Under the pieces are notes generated by a model that did no database searches, was not told the origin of the DNA, and saw nothing but the letters and a program-made list of their open reading frames with translations. A program made the position numbers and the translations under genes. From Curvibacter sp. AEP1-3 (lineage in GTDB: Bacteria > Pseudomonadota > Gammaproteobacteria > Burkholderiales > Burkholderiaceae_C), in contig NZ_CP015698.1 of the NCBI RefSeq assembly GCF_002163715.1, positions 4,303,401-4,367,400 of the forward strand: DNA of 64,000 nucleotides. The letters are read 5' to 3'. Shown here piece by piece: positions 18,542-26,540 of this stretch (its first letter is position 1; every line of letters begins with the position of its first letter).

Positions 18542-19378
18542 ATGACAAGTACCGCCATCCACACCACGCCCACGCTGGCCTCGCCCACCATCCAGGCCCC
18601 GGCCATGCCGGCAGCAGCGGTACCCATTGCCCTGAAACTGGCGGAGCGCGCCACCGGCATCGAAGTGCAGTGGGCCCGCCATCAGGACGATGTGCGTGCC
18701 GCCCAGCGCCTGCGCTATGACGTGTTTGCCGGCGAGATGGGCGCGCGTTTGAACACCCCTTTGGCCGGGCACGATGTCGATTTGTTTGACAACTTCTGCG
18801 AGCACTTGCTGGTACGCGACCAGGCCACCGGCCAGGTGATAGGCACCTACCGCGTGCTGACCCCTGCCCAGGCCAAGCGCGTGGGCAGCTTCTACAGCGA
18901 CACCGAGTTTGATTTGACCCGCCTGCGTTCCTTGCGCGAGCGCATGGTGGAACTGGGCCGCAGCTGCGTGCACCCGGATCACCGCCACGGTGGCGTCATC
19001 ATGGCGCTGTGGGGTGCCTTGGCGGAGTTCATGGTGCGCAACCAGCTGGACTCCATGATCGGCTGCGCCAGCATCCCCATGCTGCACAACGGTGTGGTGA
19101 GTGGCGATGTGGCAGCCAGCATCTGGCGCCAGGTGCAAGCCACCCACCTGGCCCCGATTGACTACCACGTGCGCCCCCGCTTGCCATTGCCCATCGAGCA
19201 GTTGGACAGCACTCTGGACGTGGAGCCGCCTGCACTGATCAAAGGCTATTTGCGCTTGGGCGCCAAGGTGCTGGGCGCGCCGGCCTGGGACCCGGACTTC
19301 AACACCGCAGACCTGCCGATGCTCATGCGCATCGCGGACCTGCCGGCCCGTTACCGCAAGCACTTCCTGGGGGCGTAA
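18542..19378 (+). CDS. OlsB-like GNAT acyltransferase (ornithine-lipid type)
   Basis: 278 residues. The wording RAAQRLRYDVFAGEMGARL, HLLVRDQATGQVIGTYRVL, ELGRSCVHPDHRHGGVIMALWGAL matches the hemolysin-like GNAT family that includes OlsB, which N-acylates ornithine with a 3-hydroxyacyl chain to give lyso-ornithine lipid. Start ATG 18542 has agaagggg upstream. Its stop overlaps the next ATG (TAATG). A separate OlsA-type O-acyltransferase is not in the window. Tandem Pho boxes precede it, and the next two genes fit phosphate-free lipid synthesis, so a membrane-lipid role under phosphate starvation is inferred. Ornithine as the acceptor is unproven. Confidence 0.75.
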   Translation: MTSTAIHTTPTLASPTIQAPAMPAAAVPIALKLAERATGIEVQWARHQDDVRAAQRLRYDVFAGEMGARLNTPLAGHDVDLFDNFCEHLLVRDQATGQVIGTYRVLTPAQAKRVGSFYSDTEFDLTRLRSLRERMVELGRSCVHPDHRHGGVIMALWGALAEFMVRNQLDSMIGCASIPMLHNGVVSGDVAASIWRQVQATHLAPIDYHVRPRLPLPIEQLDSTLDVEPPALIKGYLRLGAKVLGAPAWDPDFNTADLPMLMRIADLPARYRKHFLGA

Positions 19379-20253
19379 TGCGCAGCACATTCGACGCCCT
19401 GGGAGCCAACTTGCATGGATTGGTGACGGGCGCCGAAGGCACCGACGCCGATGACGACGTGGGCCACCGCCGCTACCGCGCGGTGTTTGTGTCAGACATC
19501 CATTTGGGCACGGCGGGTTGCCAAGCCAAGCCGCTGCTCGACTTCCTGAAGCACCACCCCAGCGACAACCTGTATCTGGTGGGCGACATCATCGACGGCT
19601 GGCAACTGCGCCGCCGCTGGTTCTGGCCCCAGGCCCACAACGACGTGGTGCAAAAGCTTTTGCGCCGCGCCCGCAAGGGTTGCCGCGTGGTGTTCATCCC
19701 CGGTAACCACGATGAGTTTGCCCGCGCGTTTGTGGGCCACCAGTTCGGTGGCATCGAAGTCCATGAGGACACGGTGCACACCACCGCCGACGGGCGCAAG
19801 CTCTGGGTCACCCATGGCGACTATTTCGACGCGGTGATTCAGCGCGCCAAATGGCTGGCTTACACCGGCGATTACGCCTACGAATTCACCCTGCGCATGA
19901 ACCGCCATTTGAACCATTGGCGTGCCCGCCTCGGGCTGCCCTATTGGTCGCTCTCGGCCTACCTGAAACACAAAGTGAAGATGGCGCTGAACTATGTGAC
20001 CGACTTTGAAAAGGCAGTGGCCCAGGAAGCCCGCAACCGGGGGCATGATGGCGTGGTGTGTGGCCATATCCACCGCGCCGAAATGCGCACGATTGACGGC
20101 ACCTTGTATTGCAACGATGGTGACTGGGTGGAGAGCCGCACCGCACTGGTAGAGCATATGGACGGTCAATTGGAATTGGTCCAATGGGGCGACACACCCG
20201 CCAAACCGGCAGCTGCCTTGTTGCCTGCACCTTTGCAGGGAACCGTGGCATGA
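19378..20253 (+). CDS. Calcineurin-like metallophosphoesterase, LpxH/PlcP type
   Basis: 291 residues. Metal ligands are visible as SDIHLG (Asp40, His42), GDIID (Asp70), GNHDE (Asn110, His111), THGDYFD and CGHIHRAE. This family is often annotated as UDP-2,3-diacylglucosamine pyrophosphatase-like but includes PlcP, the phospholipase C that strips head groups from phospholipids during phosphate starvation in Sinorhizobium and marine bacteria. The position between an OlsB-like and an Agt-like gene, behind Pho boxes, favours PlcP over LpxH. Both ends overlap the neighbours (TAATG and ATGA). Confidence 0.8.
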   Translation: MRSTFDALGANLHGLVTGAEGTDADDDVGHRRYRAVFVSDIHLGTAGCQAKPLLDFLKHHPSDNLYLVGDIIDGWQLRRRWFWPQAHNDVVQKLLRRARKGCRVVFIPGNHDEFARAFVGHQFGGIEVHEDTVHTTADGRKLWVTHGDYFDAVIQRAKWLAYTGDYAYEFTLRMNRHLNHWRARLGLPYWSLSAYLKHKVKMALNYVTDFEKAVAQEARNRGHDGVVCGHIHRAEMRTIDGTLYCNDGDWVESRTALVEHMDGQLELVQWGDTPAKPAAALLPAPLQGTVA

Positions 20254-21341
20254 AATTGGTTCTGGTAACGGATGCCTGGCTTCCGCAGGTGAACGGCGTG
20301 GTAACCACGCTGGTCGAGCTGGTGCGCGAGCTGGAGGCCTTGGGGCATGCGGTACAAGTCATCCACCCCGGTTTGTTCCGCACCCGGCCTTGCCCCGGCT
20401 ACGACGGCATCGACATCGCGGTGCGCCCGGCCAAGCCCCTGGCTGAGATGCTGGACGTCGCCAATGCAGATGCAATCCACCTGGCCACCGAAGGCCCGCT
20501 GGGTTGGGCTGCACGGAGTTACTGCCGCAAGCGCGGCTTGGCGTTCACTACGGCGTATCACACCCGGTTTCCCGAGATTCTGAAGGCTGCACTCAAAGTG
20601 CCTTTGTGGATTGGCTATGCGCTGTTCCGGCATTTCCACAAACCTTCGTCCGGTGTGCTGGTGCCGACCTCAGCGATGCTGCGCCTGCTGCATGACAAAG
20701 GCTTTCGCAATTTGCGGAGCTGGACACATGGAGTGGATACCCGCCTCTTCAACTACCAGGATGCTCCGCAGGTGTACGCGCCTCTGGGGGCGATGGCACG
20801 GCCCGTGTCCTTGTTTGTAGGCCGGGCTTCGTATGAAAAGAACATCGAAGCCTTTTTGAAGCTCGATGTGCCAGGCACCAAGGTCGTATGCGGCGTCGGG
20901 CCGTTGGAAAAAGACCTGCGCGAGCGCTATCCCATGGTGCGTTGGTTGGGGGTGTTGCCACGCGCCGAGTTGGCGCAGGTGTATGCCGCGGCCGATGTAT
21001 TTGTGATGCCCAGCCAGCACGAAACCTTCGGGCTGGTGATGTTGGAGGCCATGGCCTGCGGCACACCGGTAGCCGCCTACCCGGTGGAGGGGCCGACCGA
21101 AGTGGTGGGCGTGCCACCACAGGGCGGCGTAACGCACAGTGATTTGCAGCAAGCCTGGTATGGTGCGCTCAGCGTCCCACGCCATGAAGCACGCAGCCGG
21201 GCCCTGCAGTTCAGTTGGGCGTATGCTTCGCTCATGTTTGCGGGCCATCTGGTTCCTGCCCGCGCCGGCACACGTCTTCAGCGCGCAGCGGTTGGTGCGG
21301 TAGACGTCATAAATATGTCATCTGAAGCGTCAAAAATCTGA
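20250..21341 (+). CDS. GT4 glycosyltransferase, Agt-like (diacylglycerol glycosylation)
   Basis: 363 residues from ATG 20250, which overlaps the upstream stop. It is a GT-B fold family 4 enzyme: LVTDAWLPQVNGVVTTL at the N-terminus, then VGRASYEKNIEAF, and the E-x7-E donor motif in HETFGLVMLEAMACGTPVAAYPVEGPTE. Relatives glycosylate diacylglycerol; Agt sits beside PlcP in marine bacteria and uses the diacylglycerol PlcP releases. The last ~40 codons overlap a Pho box for ppk1. The sugar donor is unknown. Confidence 0.78.
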   Translation: MKLVLVTDAWLPQVNGVVTTLVELVRELEALGHAVQVIHPGLFRTRPCPGYDGIDIAVRPAKPLAEMLDVANADAIHLATEGPLGWAARSYCRKRGLAFTTAYHTRFPEILKAALKVPLWIGYALFRHFHKPSSGVLVPTSAMLRLLHDKGFRNLRSWTHGVDTRLFNYQDAPQVYAPLGAMARPVSLFVGRASYEKNIEAFLKLDVPGTKVVCGVGPLEKDLRERYPMVRWLGVLPRAELAQVYAAADVFVMPSQHETFGLVMLEAMACGTPVAAYPVEGPTEVVGVPPQGGVTHSDLQQAWYGALSVPRHEARSRALQFSWAYASLMFAGHLVPARAGTRLQRAAVGAVDVINMSSEASKI

Positions 21342-21355
21342 CATCTATCAGTCAT
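21304..21355 (+). promoter_or_regulatory. Two Pho boxes ahead of ppk1
   Basis: Box 1: acgtcat (21304) and atgtcat (21315), 11 bases apart. Box 2: ctgacat (21338) and cagtcat (21349), 11 apart, with a weaker unit gcgtcaa at 21327 in the same register. Box 1 lies within the 3' end of the glycosyltransferase gene. Box 2 ends 12 bases before the ppk1 ATG, so it may sit in the 5' leader or act as a repression site. Confidence 0.68.
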
Positions 21356-21367
21356 TTGAAAAACGCT

Positions 21368-23452
21368 ATGTGGACCTCTTTTCAGGATCGCTCCTCCATT
21401 GCAGACCCTCGTCTGTTGGACCGCGACCTTAGTCTTTTAGCTTTCAACGAGCGCGTGCTGGACTGGGCGGTGCGTGAAGACGTGCCTTTGATGGAGCGCC
21501 TGCGTTTCCTGTGCATTGTCTCTAGCAACCTCGACGAGTTCTTTGAAGTCCGCGCAGAACCGCATTTGAGTGCCGCACGTGCCCGGGACGAAAAAGGCCA
21601 GTACTCGGTGGCCAGCTTTGACCGTTTGGCTGACTCGCTGCACAAGCTGGTGAGCCGCCAGTACACGCTGTACAACGAACAACTGATGCCGGCCTTCGAG
21701 GCACAAGGCATCCGCATCATGTCGCACGGCGAGCGCAACGCGGCGCAACGGGCCTGGGTCAAGCAGTACTTTGAAAAAGAAGTGCGCCCGCTGCTGATCC
21801 CGGTGGGGCTGGACCCTTCGCACCCCTTCCCGCAAGTAGCCAACAAATCACTCAACTTCATTGTGCGTTTGACCGGCAAAGACGCCTTCGGTCGCGAAAA
21901 TGAAATCGCGATTGTGAAAGTGCCGCGGGTGCTGCCGCGCCTCATCCGCATGCCCGACAAGGTGGCCGGGGCCAAGGCCTCGTTTGTGTCACTTTCCAGC
22001 GTCATCCGTGCGCACTTGGCCGAGCTGTTTACCGGACGGGAGGTCTGGCAGTTTTCGCAATTCCGCGTGACGCGGCATTCTGATCTGGCGGTGGACGAGG
22101 ATGACGTGCAGAACCTGCGCATGGCGCTGCGTCAAGGCCTGGAGCACCGGCATTACGGGCAGGCCGTTCGCCTGGAGGTGTCGGCAGGTTGTTCCGAGCA
22201 CCTTGCGGACTTTTTGCTGAAGCAGTTTGAGTTGCCGGCCAAGGCGCTTTACAGGGTACATGGCCCGGTGAACTTGGTGCGCCTGACGCAGTTGATCGAC
22301 CTGGCCGAACGTCCCGATTTGTGCTTCGCGCCGTACAAGCCTAACTTTCCGGTTCAGATGCATCCGGGACGCTCCATCTTTGAACAACTCAAAGAGCGCG
22401 ACATCCTGATTCACCAGCCGTACGAAAGCTTTGATGGCGTGCTGTCTTTCCTGCGCGAAGCGGTGAACGACCCCAAGGTGCTTGCTATCAAGCAAACCAT
22501 TTACCGCACGGGCTCAGATTCCGAGCTGATGGAGTTGCTGCGTGAGGCCGTGCGCCGCGGCAAAGAAGTGACAGTCGTGGTGGAGCTCAAAGCCCGCTTT
22601 GACGAAGAGGCCAACATCAACTGGGCTGAGATGCTCGAGTCCATCGGCGCCCAGGTGGTGTACGGGGTGGTGGGCCTCAAAACCCACGCGAAGATGATGC
22701 TGATCACCCGCCGTGAGGGTAAAAACCTCAAGCGCTATGGTCACTTGTCCACCGGTAACTACAACCCGCGTACGGCGCGTCTTTACACCGACATCAGCCA
22801 CCTCACGGCAGATGCATCTATCACCACCGATATGGAGCATGTGTTCGTGCACATGGCCAGCCAGAGCAAGTTGCCACGCTTGTCCAAATTGTGGATGGCG
22901 CCTTTCCATTTGCACCGCAATACGATCGCCAAGATCGACGCGCTGGGCCGTGCTGCAGCAGCCGGCAAAGACGCCCGCATCGTGGCGAAGATGAACTCGC
23001 TGACGGACGAGGCATTGGTCCGCAGCCTGATCGCTGCCGGCCAGCAGGGCGTCAAGATTGATGTCATCGTGCGGGGTGCTTGCATTCTCCCGGCCCAAGT
23101 GCCGGGCTACACCGACAACATCCGGGTCCGCTCGGTCATTGGCCGTTTATTGGAACACTCGCGGGTGTTTTACTTCCGGATCGATGGAGTGGACGAGCTG
23201 TACCTCTCGAGTGCGGATTGGATGAACCGCAACATGGTGCGCCGTGTGGAGGTGGCTTGGCCGGTCACGGATGAAGGCTTGCGGCAGCGCCTGGTAGACG
23301 AATGCCTGGTGGCCTATTTGCATGATGGCGTGGACGCCTGGGACATGCATGCGGACGGGCTGTACTACCGCAATGGCTCGGTGGAGCAGGGCAACGCCCA
23401 CAGCGCACAAAAAGCGCTGATGGACCGCTACGGCCGCTTCGAAAAACGCTGA
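21368..23452 (+). CDS. ppk1: Polyphosphate kinase 1
   Basis: 694 residues. PPK1 reversibly polymerises the gamma phosphate of ATP into polyphosphate through a phosphohistidine. The N-terminal LLDRDLSLLAFNERVLDWA, the head domain SNLDEFFEVR and the catalytic GHLSTGNYNPRTARLYTD (active His) are intact, as is the second phospholipase-D-like segment IRVRSVIGRLLEHSRVFYF. Start ATG 21368 is used; an in-frame TTG at 21356 would overlap the Pho box. sixA follows 13 bases after the stop. Confidence 0.97.
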   Translation: MWTSFQDRSSIADPRLLDRDLSLLAFNERVLDWAVREDVPLMERLRFLCIVSSNLDEFFEVRAEPHLSAARARDEKGQYSVASFDRLADSLHKLVSRQYTLYNEQLMPAFEAQGIRIMSHGERNAAQRAWVKQYFEKEVRPLLIPVGLDPSHPFPQVANKSLNFIVRLTGKDAFGRENEIAIVKVPRVLPRLIRMPDKVAGAKASFVSLSSVIRAHLAELFTGREVWQFSQFRVTRHSDLAVDEDDVQNLRMALRQGLEHRHYGQAVRLEVSAGCSEHLADFLLKQFELPAKALYRVHGPVNLVRLTQLIDLAERPDLCFAPYKPNFPVQMHPGRSIFEQLKERDILIHQPYESFDGVLSFLREAVNDPKVLAIKQTIYRTGSDSELMELLREAVRRGKEVTVVVELKARFDEEANINWAEMLESIGAQVVYGVVGLKTHAKMMLITRREGKNLKRYGHLSTGNYNPRTARLYTDISHLTADASITTDMEHVFVHMASQSKLPRLSKLWMAPFHLHRNTIAKIDALGRAAAAGKDARIVAKMNSLTDEALVRSLIAAGQQGVKIDVIVRGACILPAQVPGYTDNIRVRSVIGRLLEHSRVFYFRIDGVDELYLSSADWMNRNMVRRVEVAWPVTDEGLRQRLVDECLVAYLHDGVDAWDMHADGLYYRNGSVEQGNAHSAQKALMDRYGRFEKR

Positions 23453-23465
23453 GGGAGACCAAGCC

Positions 23466-23927
23466 ATGGACCTGATTTTGTGGCGGCATGCAGAGGCCAT
23501 AGACCTGGATCTGGTCGGTGACGACATGTTGCGTTCGCTGACCAGCAAAGGCGAAAAGCAAGCTGCTCGCATGGCAGCATGGCTGGACCGGCAACTGCCG
23601 GATGGTGCAAGGATCTGGGCGAGTCCGGCAACCCGCACCGAGCAAACGGCTATGGCCTTGCAGCGCAAATACAAAACCCACTCCTCACTGGCGCCGCTCA
23701 GCAATGTGGATGATTTGTTGCGCTTGGTGCAGTGGCCCAATGCCAAGGGATGTGTGGTGGTGGTCGGCCACCAACCCACGCTGGGACAGACGATTTCCCG
23801 TCTGTTGGGCTTGAGTGAGAGTGAGTGCGCCGTGAAGAAGGGCGCACTCTGGTGGCTGCGCCACCGGGAGCGCGACGGAGTCGGGCAAACGGTGGTGGTG
23901 ACGGTGCAGTCACCCGAGGTGCTCTGA
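23466..23927 (+). CDS. sixA: SixA-like phosphohistidine phosphatase
   Basis: 153 residues of the histidine phosphatase branch. The N-terminal LILWRHAEA carries the RHG-type nucleophile His (RHA variant); VVVVGHQPTLGQTISRLLG carries the second catalytic His. SixA removes phosphate from phosphohistidine on phosphotransfer proteins. gaggga precedes the ATG. It follows ppk1 as in many betaproteobacteria, presumably in one transcript. Confidence 0.9.
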   Translation: MDLILWRHAEAIDLDLVGDDMLRSLTSKGEKQAARMAAWLDRQLPDGARIWASPATRTEQTAMALQRKYKTHSSLAPLSNVDDLLRLVQWPNAKGCVVVVGHQPTLGQTISRLLGLSESECAVKKGALWWLRHRERDGVGQTVVVTVQSPEVL

Positions 23928-23946
23928 CCCCGTCAGCGCACTCAGC

Positions 23947-23967
23947 AAAGGCCTGAATCAGGCCTTT
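23947..23967. terminator. Bidirectional terminator, sixA / H1-like gene
   Basis: Arms aaaggcctg and caggccttt with a 3-base loop and T-rich flanks on both strands. It contains the stop codon of the convergent H1-like gene (23958-23960). Confidence 0.8.
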
Positions 23968-24566
23968 TTGCCTTTGGCAGGGCGGCCGGTTTTTAGGCTG
24001 GGCACTGCGGACAGGGCAGTCTTGAAAGCTGCGTCGCTCAGGGCGGCGATGGCTTTCATGCCGGCGCGGATCAGTTCGGTTTTCTTGACCGGGCTGCCCA
24101 GCTTGGCGGCACGCATTTTCAACACATCCAGCACGTCATATTCATTCTTGGGGATGGTGAAGCTGTCACGAACCATTTTGGGTTTCTTCGCTTTTTCCAC
24201 TTTTGGGGTGGCCGCCTTGGCTGCTGGCTTTGCCACAGGTTTGGTCACTGGCTTTGCAACAGGCTTGGCAGCTTTAGCGGCCGGCTTGGTAGTGACTTTG
24301 GCAGCTACTGGCTTCGTAGCTGGTTTAGCGGCAGCTTTGGGTGCTGCCTTTGCAACGGCCTGTGGGGACGCTTTGGCGGGAGCTTTTGCAGCGGGCTTTG
24401 CAGCTACTTTCTTGACAGGCTTGGTCGCAGGTTTGGCGATGTCTTTTTTAGCAGGCTTGCTTGGCACTGCTTTGGCTACCGGCTTCGCTGCAGTTTTTGC
24501 AGGTGCAGCACTTTGCTCAGCAGTAACTGTGGGGGTGATGGTTGGATTTTGTTCGGTAGTTGTCAT
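23958..24566 (-). CDS. Histone H1-like protein with ribbon-helix-helix-like C-terminus
   Basis: 202 residues from ATG 24566 (strong aaggag). Residues ~20-130 are a low-complexity Lys/Ala/Pro array of KPAAK, KPVAK and KPATK units, as in bacterial H1/AlgP-like proteins, and probably bind DNA non-specifically. The C-terminal ~65 residues (RDSFTIPKNEYDVLDVLKMR through KKTELIRAGMKAIAAL) have a short strand followed by two helices, like a ribbon-helix-helix domain; this is my inference. A perfect 10-bp inverted repeat lies directly upstream, so autoregulation is plausible. Confidence 0.75.
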   Translation of the reverse strand: MTTTEQNPTITPTVTAEQSAAPAKTAAKPVAKAVPSKPAKKDIAKPATKPVKKVAAKPAAKAPAKASPQAVAKAAPKAAAKPATKPVAAKVTTKPAAKAAKPVAKPVTKPVAKPAAKAATPKVEKAKKPKMVRDSFTIPKNEYDVLDVLKMRAAKLGSPVKKTELIRAGMKAIAALSDAAFKTALSAVPSLKTGRPAKGKKA

Positions 24567-24584
24567 GCAGAGCACTCCTTTGTT

Positions 24585-24611
24585 AAACGGTATATACAGT
24601 TTATACCGTTT
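24585..24611. promoter_or_regulatory. Perfect inverted repeat upstream of the H1-like gene
   Basis: Arms aaacggtata (24585-24594) and tataccgttt (24602-24611) around a 7-base spacer. It is 18 bases from the H1-like ATG and faces the EAL-GGDEF gene on the other side, so it could be an operator for one or both promoters. No T-run follows, so a terminator is unlikely. Confidence 0.6.
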
Positions 24612-24673
24612 CATGTTTTGTGTGAATGAAAGCACCCGGGATTCAACATGAATCGGGCAGGGATGAAGAGGTT

Positions 24674-24691
24674 TTGTCACTTCACTGTCAT
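24674..24691 (+). promoter_or_regulatory. Strong Pho box ahead of the EAL-GGDEF gene
   Basis: ttgtcac-ttca-ctgtcat: the second unit matches CTGTCAT exactly, the first in six of seven positions, with correct 11-base spacing. It is 46 bases before ATG 24738. Confidence 0.72.
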
Positions 24692-24737
24692 TCATCGGCG
24701 GGAAAATCGCGGCCCCTACGTCGTTTGGAAGCTCGCC

Positions 24738-26540
24738 ATGCAGTCAACCCAGTTGCGTTTGGTCAAGGGCAACATGCCTACCAACAGCGGGCCAAGACCC
24801 CTGGAGGCAATACTGCAACGCAATGCGTTGTACCCCGTTTTTCAACCCATCATTAAATTGGATGATGGGGCTGTTTATGCACATGAGGCCCTGATCCGTG
24901 GGCCTCAAGGCAGTGCTCTGCACACTCCGGATAAGTTGTTGATTGCCGCGGTCCAGGAAGGTCTTTCCTATGAGCTGGAGACCGCTTGTGTTGCGGCAAC
25001 CCTGAGCAGCTGGGGGCGCCTCAAAACCGCGGGACGCTTGTTTGTGAACATCAGCGCCGAGGCGCTGATAAAGGCCTTTGATTCGCGTGGGCGCGAAGGC
25101 TTGCTGCATTGGATTCAGGATTTCCATGTGATCCCCCGCATGCTGGTGTTGGAGATTACCGAGCACGAGCGTGTGGAGAACATGGATCGTCTGGCCGAGG
25201 TGGTGAATGAGGTCCGTTCTGCGGGCTTGTCTCTCGCCTTGGATGATTTCGGTGATGGCCGTTCCAGCTTGCGTCTTTGGTCCCAGATCAAGCCGGAGGT
25301 AGTGAAGATTGACAAGTACTTCACCCGCAACATCAGCGCCCATGGTGACAAGCTCAAAACCATCCAGGCGCTGCAGCAAATTGCCAACATCTTTGGTACC
25401 GCCCTGGTCGCGGAGGGCATTGAAACCGCCGAAGACTTGCGGGTGCTGCGAGACGTGGGCATTGAGTACGGCCAAGGCTATTTTCTGGGGCGCCCTGAGG
25501 GGAGTCCGCTACAAACTTTGCCGGAAGAGCCCCGGCGTGTATTGGCAGAGCGTCAGGTGGTAGTACTGCCGGAGCTGGGCCGCATTTCGCAGGGTGGGCA
25601 TTTGCGAAGCCTGTCGCTGCTGAAGGCGCCTACCGTGACGCCCGACACCAACAATGACACGCTGGCACGGATATTTTTGGAAAACCCGGTTTTGCATGCG
25701 GTGGCAGTGCTGCAGGGCGAGCGTCCTGTGGGCATTATCAACAGGGCACAGTTCATGAACGAATACACCAAGCTGTATTACCGCGAGGTGTGGGGCCGCA
25801 AACCCTGTGTGGTGCACGCCAACCCTGAGCCCCGCCTGATTGAGCGGGAGCACAGCGTGGATGAGCTGGTGGGCATTCTGACCTCACAGGATCAGCGCTA
25901 CCTGAGTGATGGTTTTATTGCTACAGAGAACGGTCGCTATGTGGGCTTGGGCACCGGAGACCAGCTGGTGCGCTCGGTGACCGAGACGCGCATTGAAGCC
26001 GCCCGGCACGCCAATCCACTCACGTTTTTGCCGGGCAATATTCCCATCACCCAGCATATCGAACGCCTTCTCAAGAAGCAGGCGTGCTTTGTGGCTTGTT
26101 ACGCGGATTTGAATCACTTCAAGCCTTACAACGACTATTACGGCTATTGGCGGGGCGACGAGATGATTCGTCTGCTTGCCCGTATCGCGATGGAGCAATG
26201 TGATTCCCAGCGGGATTTCTTGGGGCACGTGGGGGGCGATGACTTTATTTTGTTGTTCCAAAGCACCGATTGGCGTGAACGCTGCGAACGTCTGGTGGCC
26301 GAGTTTGCCGAGCGGGCCCGCGCCCTGTTTGACGACAACGCGCGTGCGGCGGGGGGAATCGAAGCCGAGGACAGGCACGGGGTACGACGGTTTTTCCCAT
26401 GTACCACTTTGTCCATCGGTGCTGTGGTGGTTGACGGTCAGCACTTCACCCGTGCGGAGGACGTGGCCAACCTGGCCGCCATGGCCAAGCACGAGGCCAA
26501 ACTGTCCACTACCGGTTTACACGAAACAGTGCTGGCTTAG
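24738..26540 (+). CDS. EAL-CBS-like-GGDEF cyclic-di-GMP protein
   Basis: 600 residues from ATG 24738, chosen because GGAAG lies 6 bases upstream and a Pho box at 24674-24691 overlaps the start of any longer form (ATG 24648). The EAL domain comes first and keeps catalytic residues: HEALIRG, VNISAEAL, LEITEHE, DDFGDG, KIDKYF and AEGIETAED. A middle region (LENPVLHAVAVLQGERPVGIINR) resembles a CBS-like linker. The C-terminal GGDEF domain has GGDDF in place of GG(D/E)EF. It is cytosolic and probably a phosphodiesterase, perhaps with GTP-tuned control. Its stop overlaps that of convergent ppx. Confidence 0.88.
   Translation: MQSTQLRLVKGNMPTNSGPRPLEAILQRNALYPVFQPIIKLDDGAVYAHEALIRGPQGSALHTPDKLLIAAVQEGLSYELETACVAATLSSWGRLKTAGRLFVNISAEALIKAFDSRGREGLLHWIQDFHVIPRMLVLEITEHERVENMDRLAEVVNEVRSAGLSLALDDFGDGRSSLRLWSQIKPEVVKIDKYFTRNISAHGDKLKTIQALQQIANIFGTALVAEGIETAEDLRVLRDVGIEYGQGYFLGRPEGSPLQTLPEEPRRVLAERQVVVLPELGRISQGGHLRSLSLLKAPTVTPDTNNDTLARIFLENPVLHAVAVLQGERPVGIINRAQFMNEYTKLYYREVWGRKPCVVHANPEPRLIEREHSVDELVGILTSQDQRYLSDGFIATENGRYVGLGTGDQLVRSVTETRIEAARHANPLTFLPGNIPITQHIERLLKKQACFVACYADLNHFKPYNDYYGYWRGDEMIRLLARIAMEQCDSQRDFLGHVGGDDFILLFQSTDWRERCERLVAEFAERARALFDDNARAAGGIEAEDRHGVRRFFPCTTLSIGAVVVDGQHFTRAEDVANLAAMAKHEAKLSTTGLHETVLA

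Noticed and set aside
24150..24530. Regular short repeats in the H1-like gene as a CRISPR or tandem-repeat locus
   Set aside because: The periodicity is that of KPAAK-type codons in a coding frame, with no constant repeat-spacer structure.
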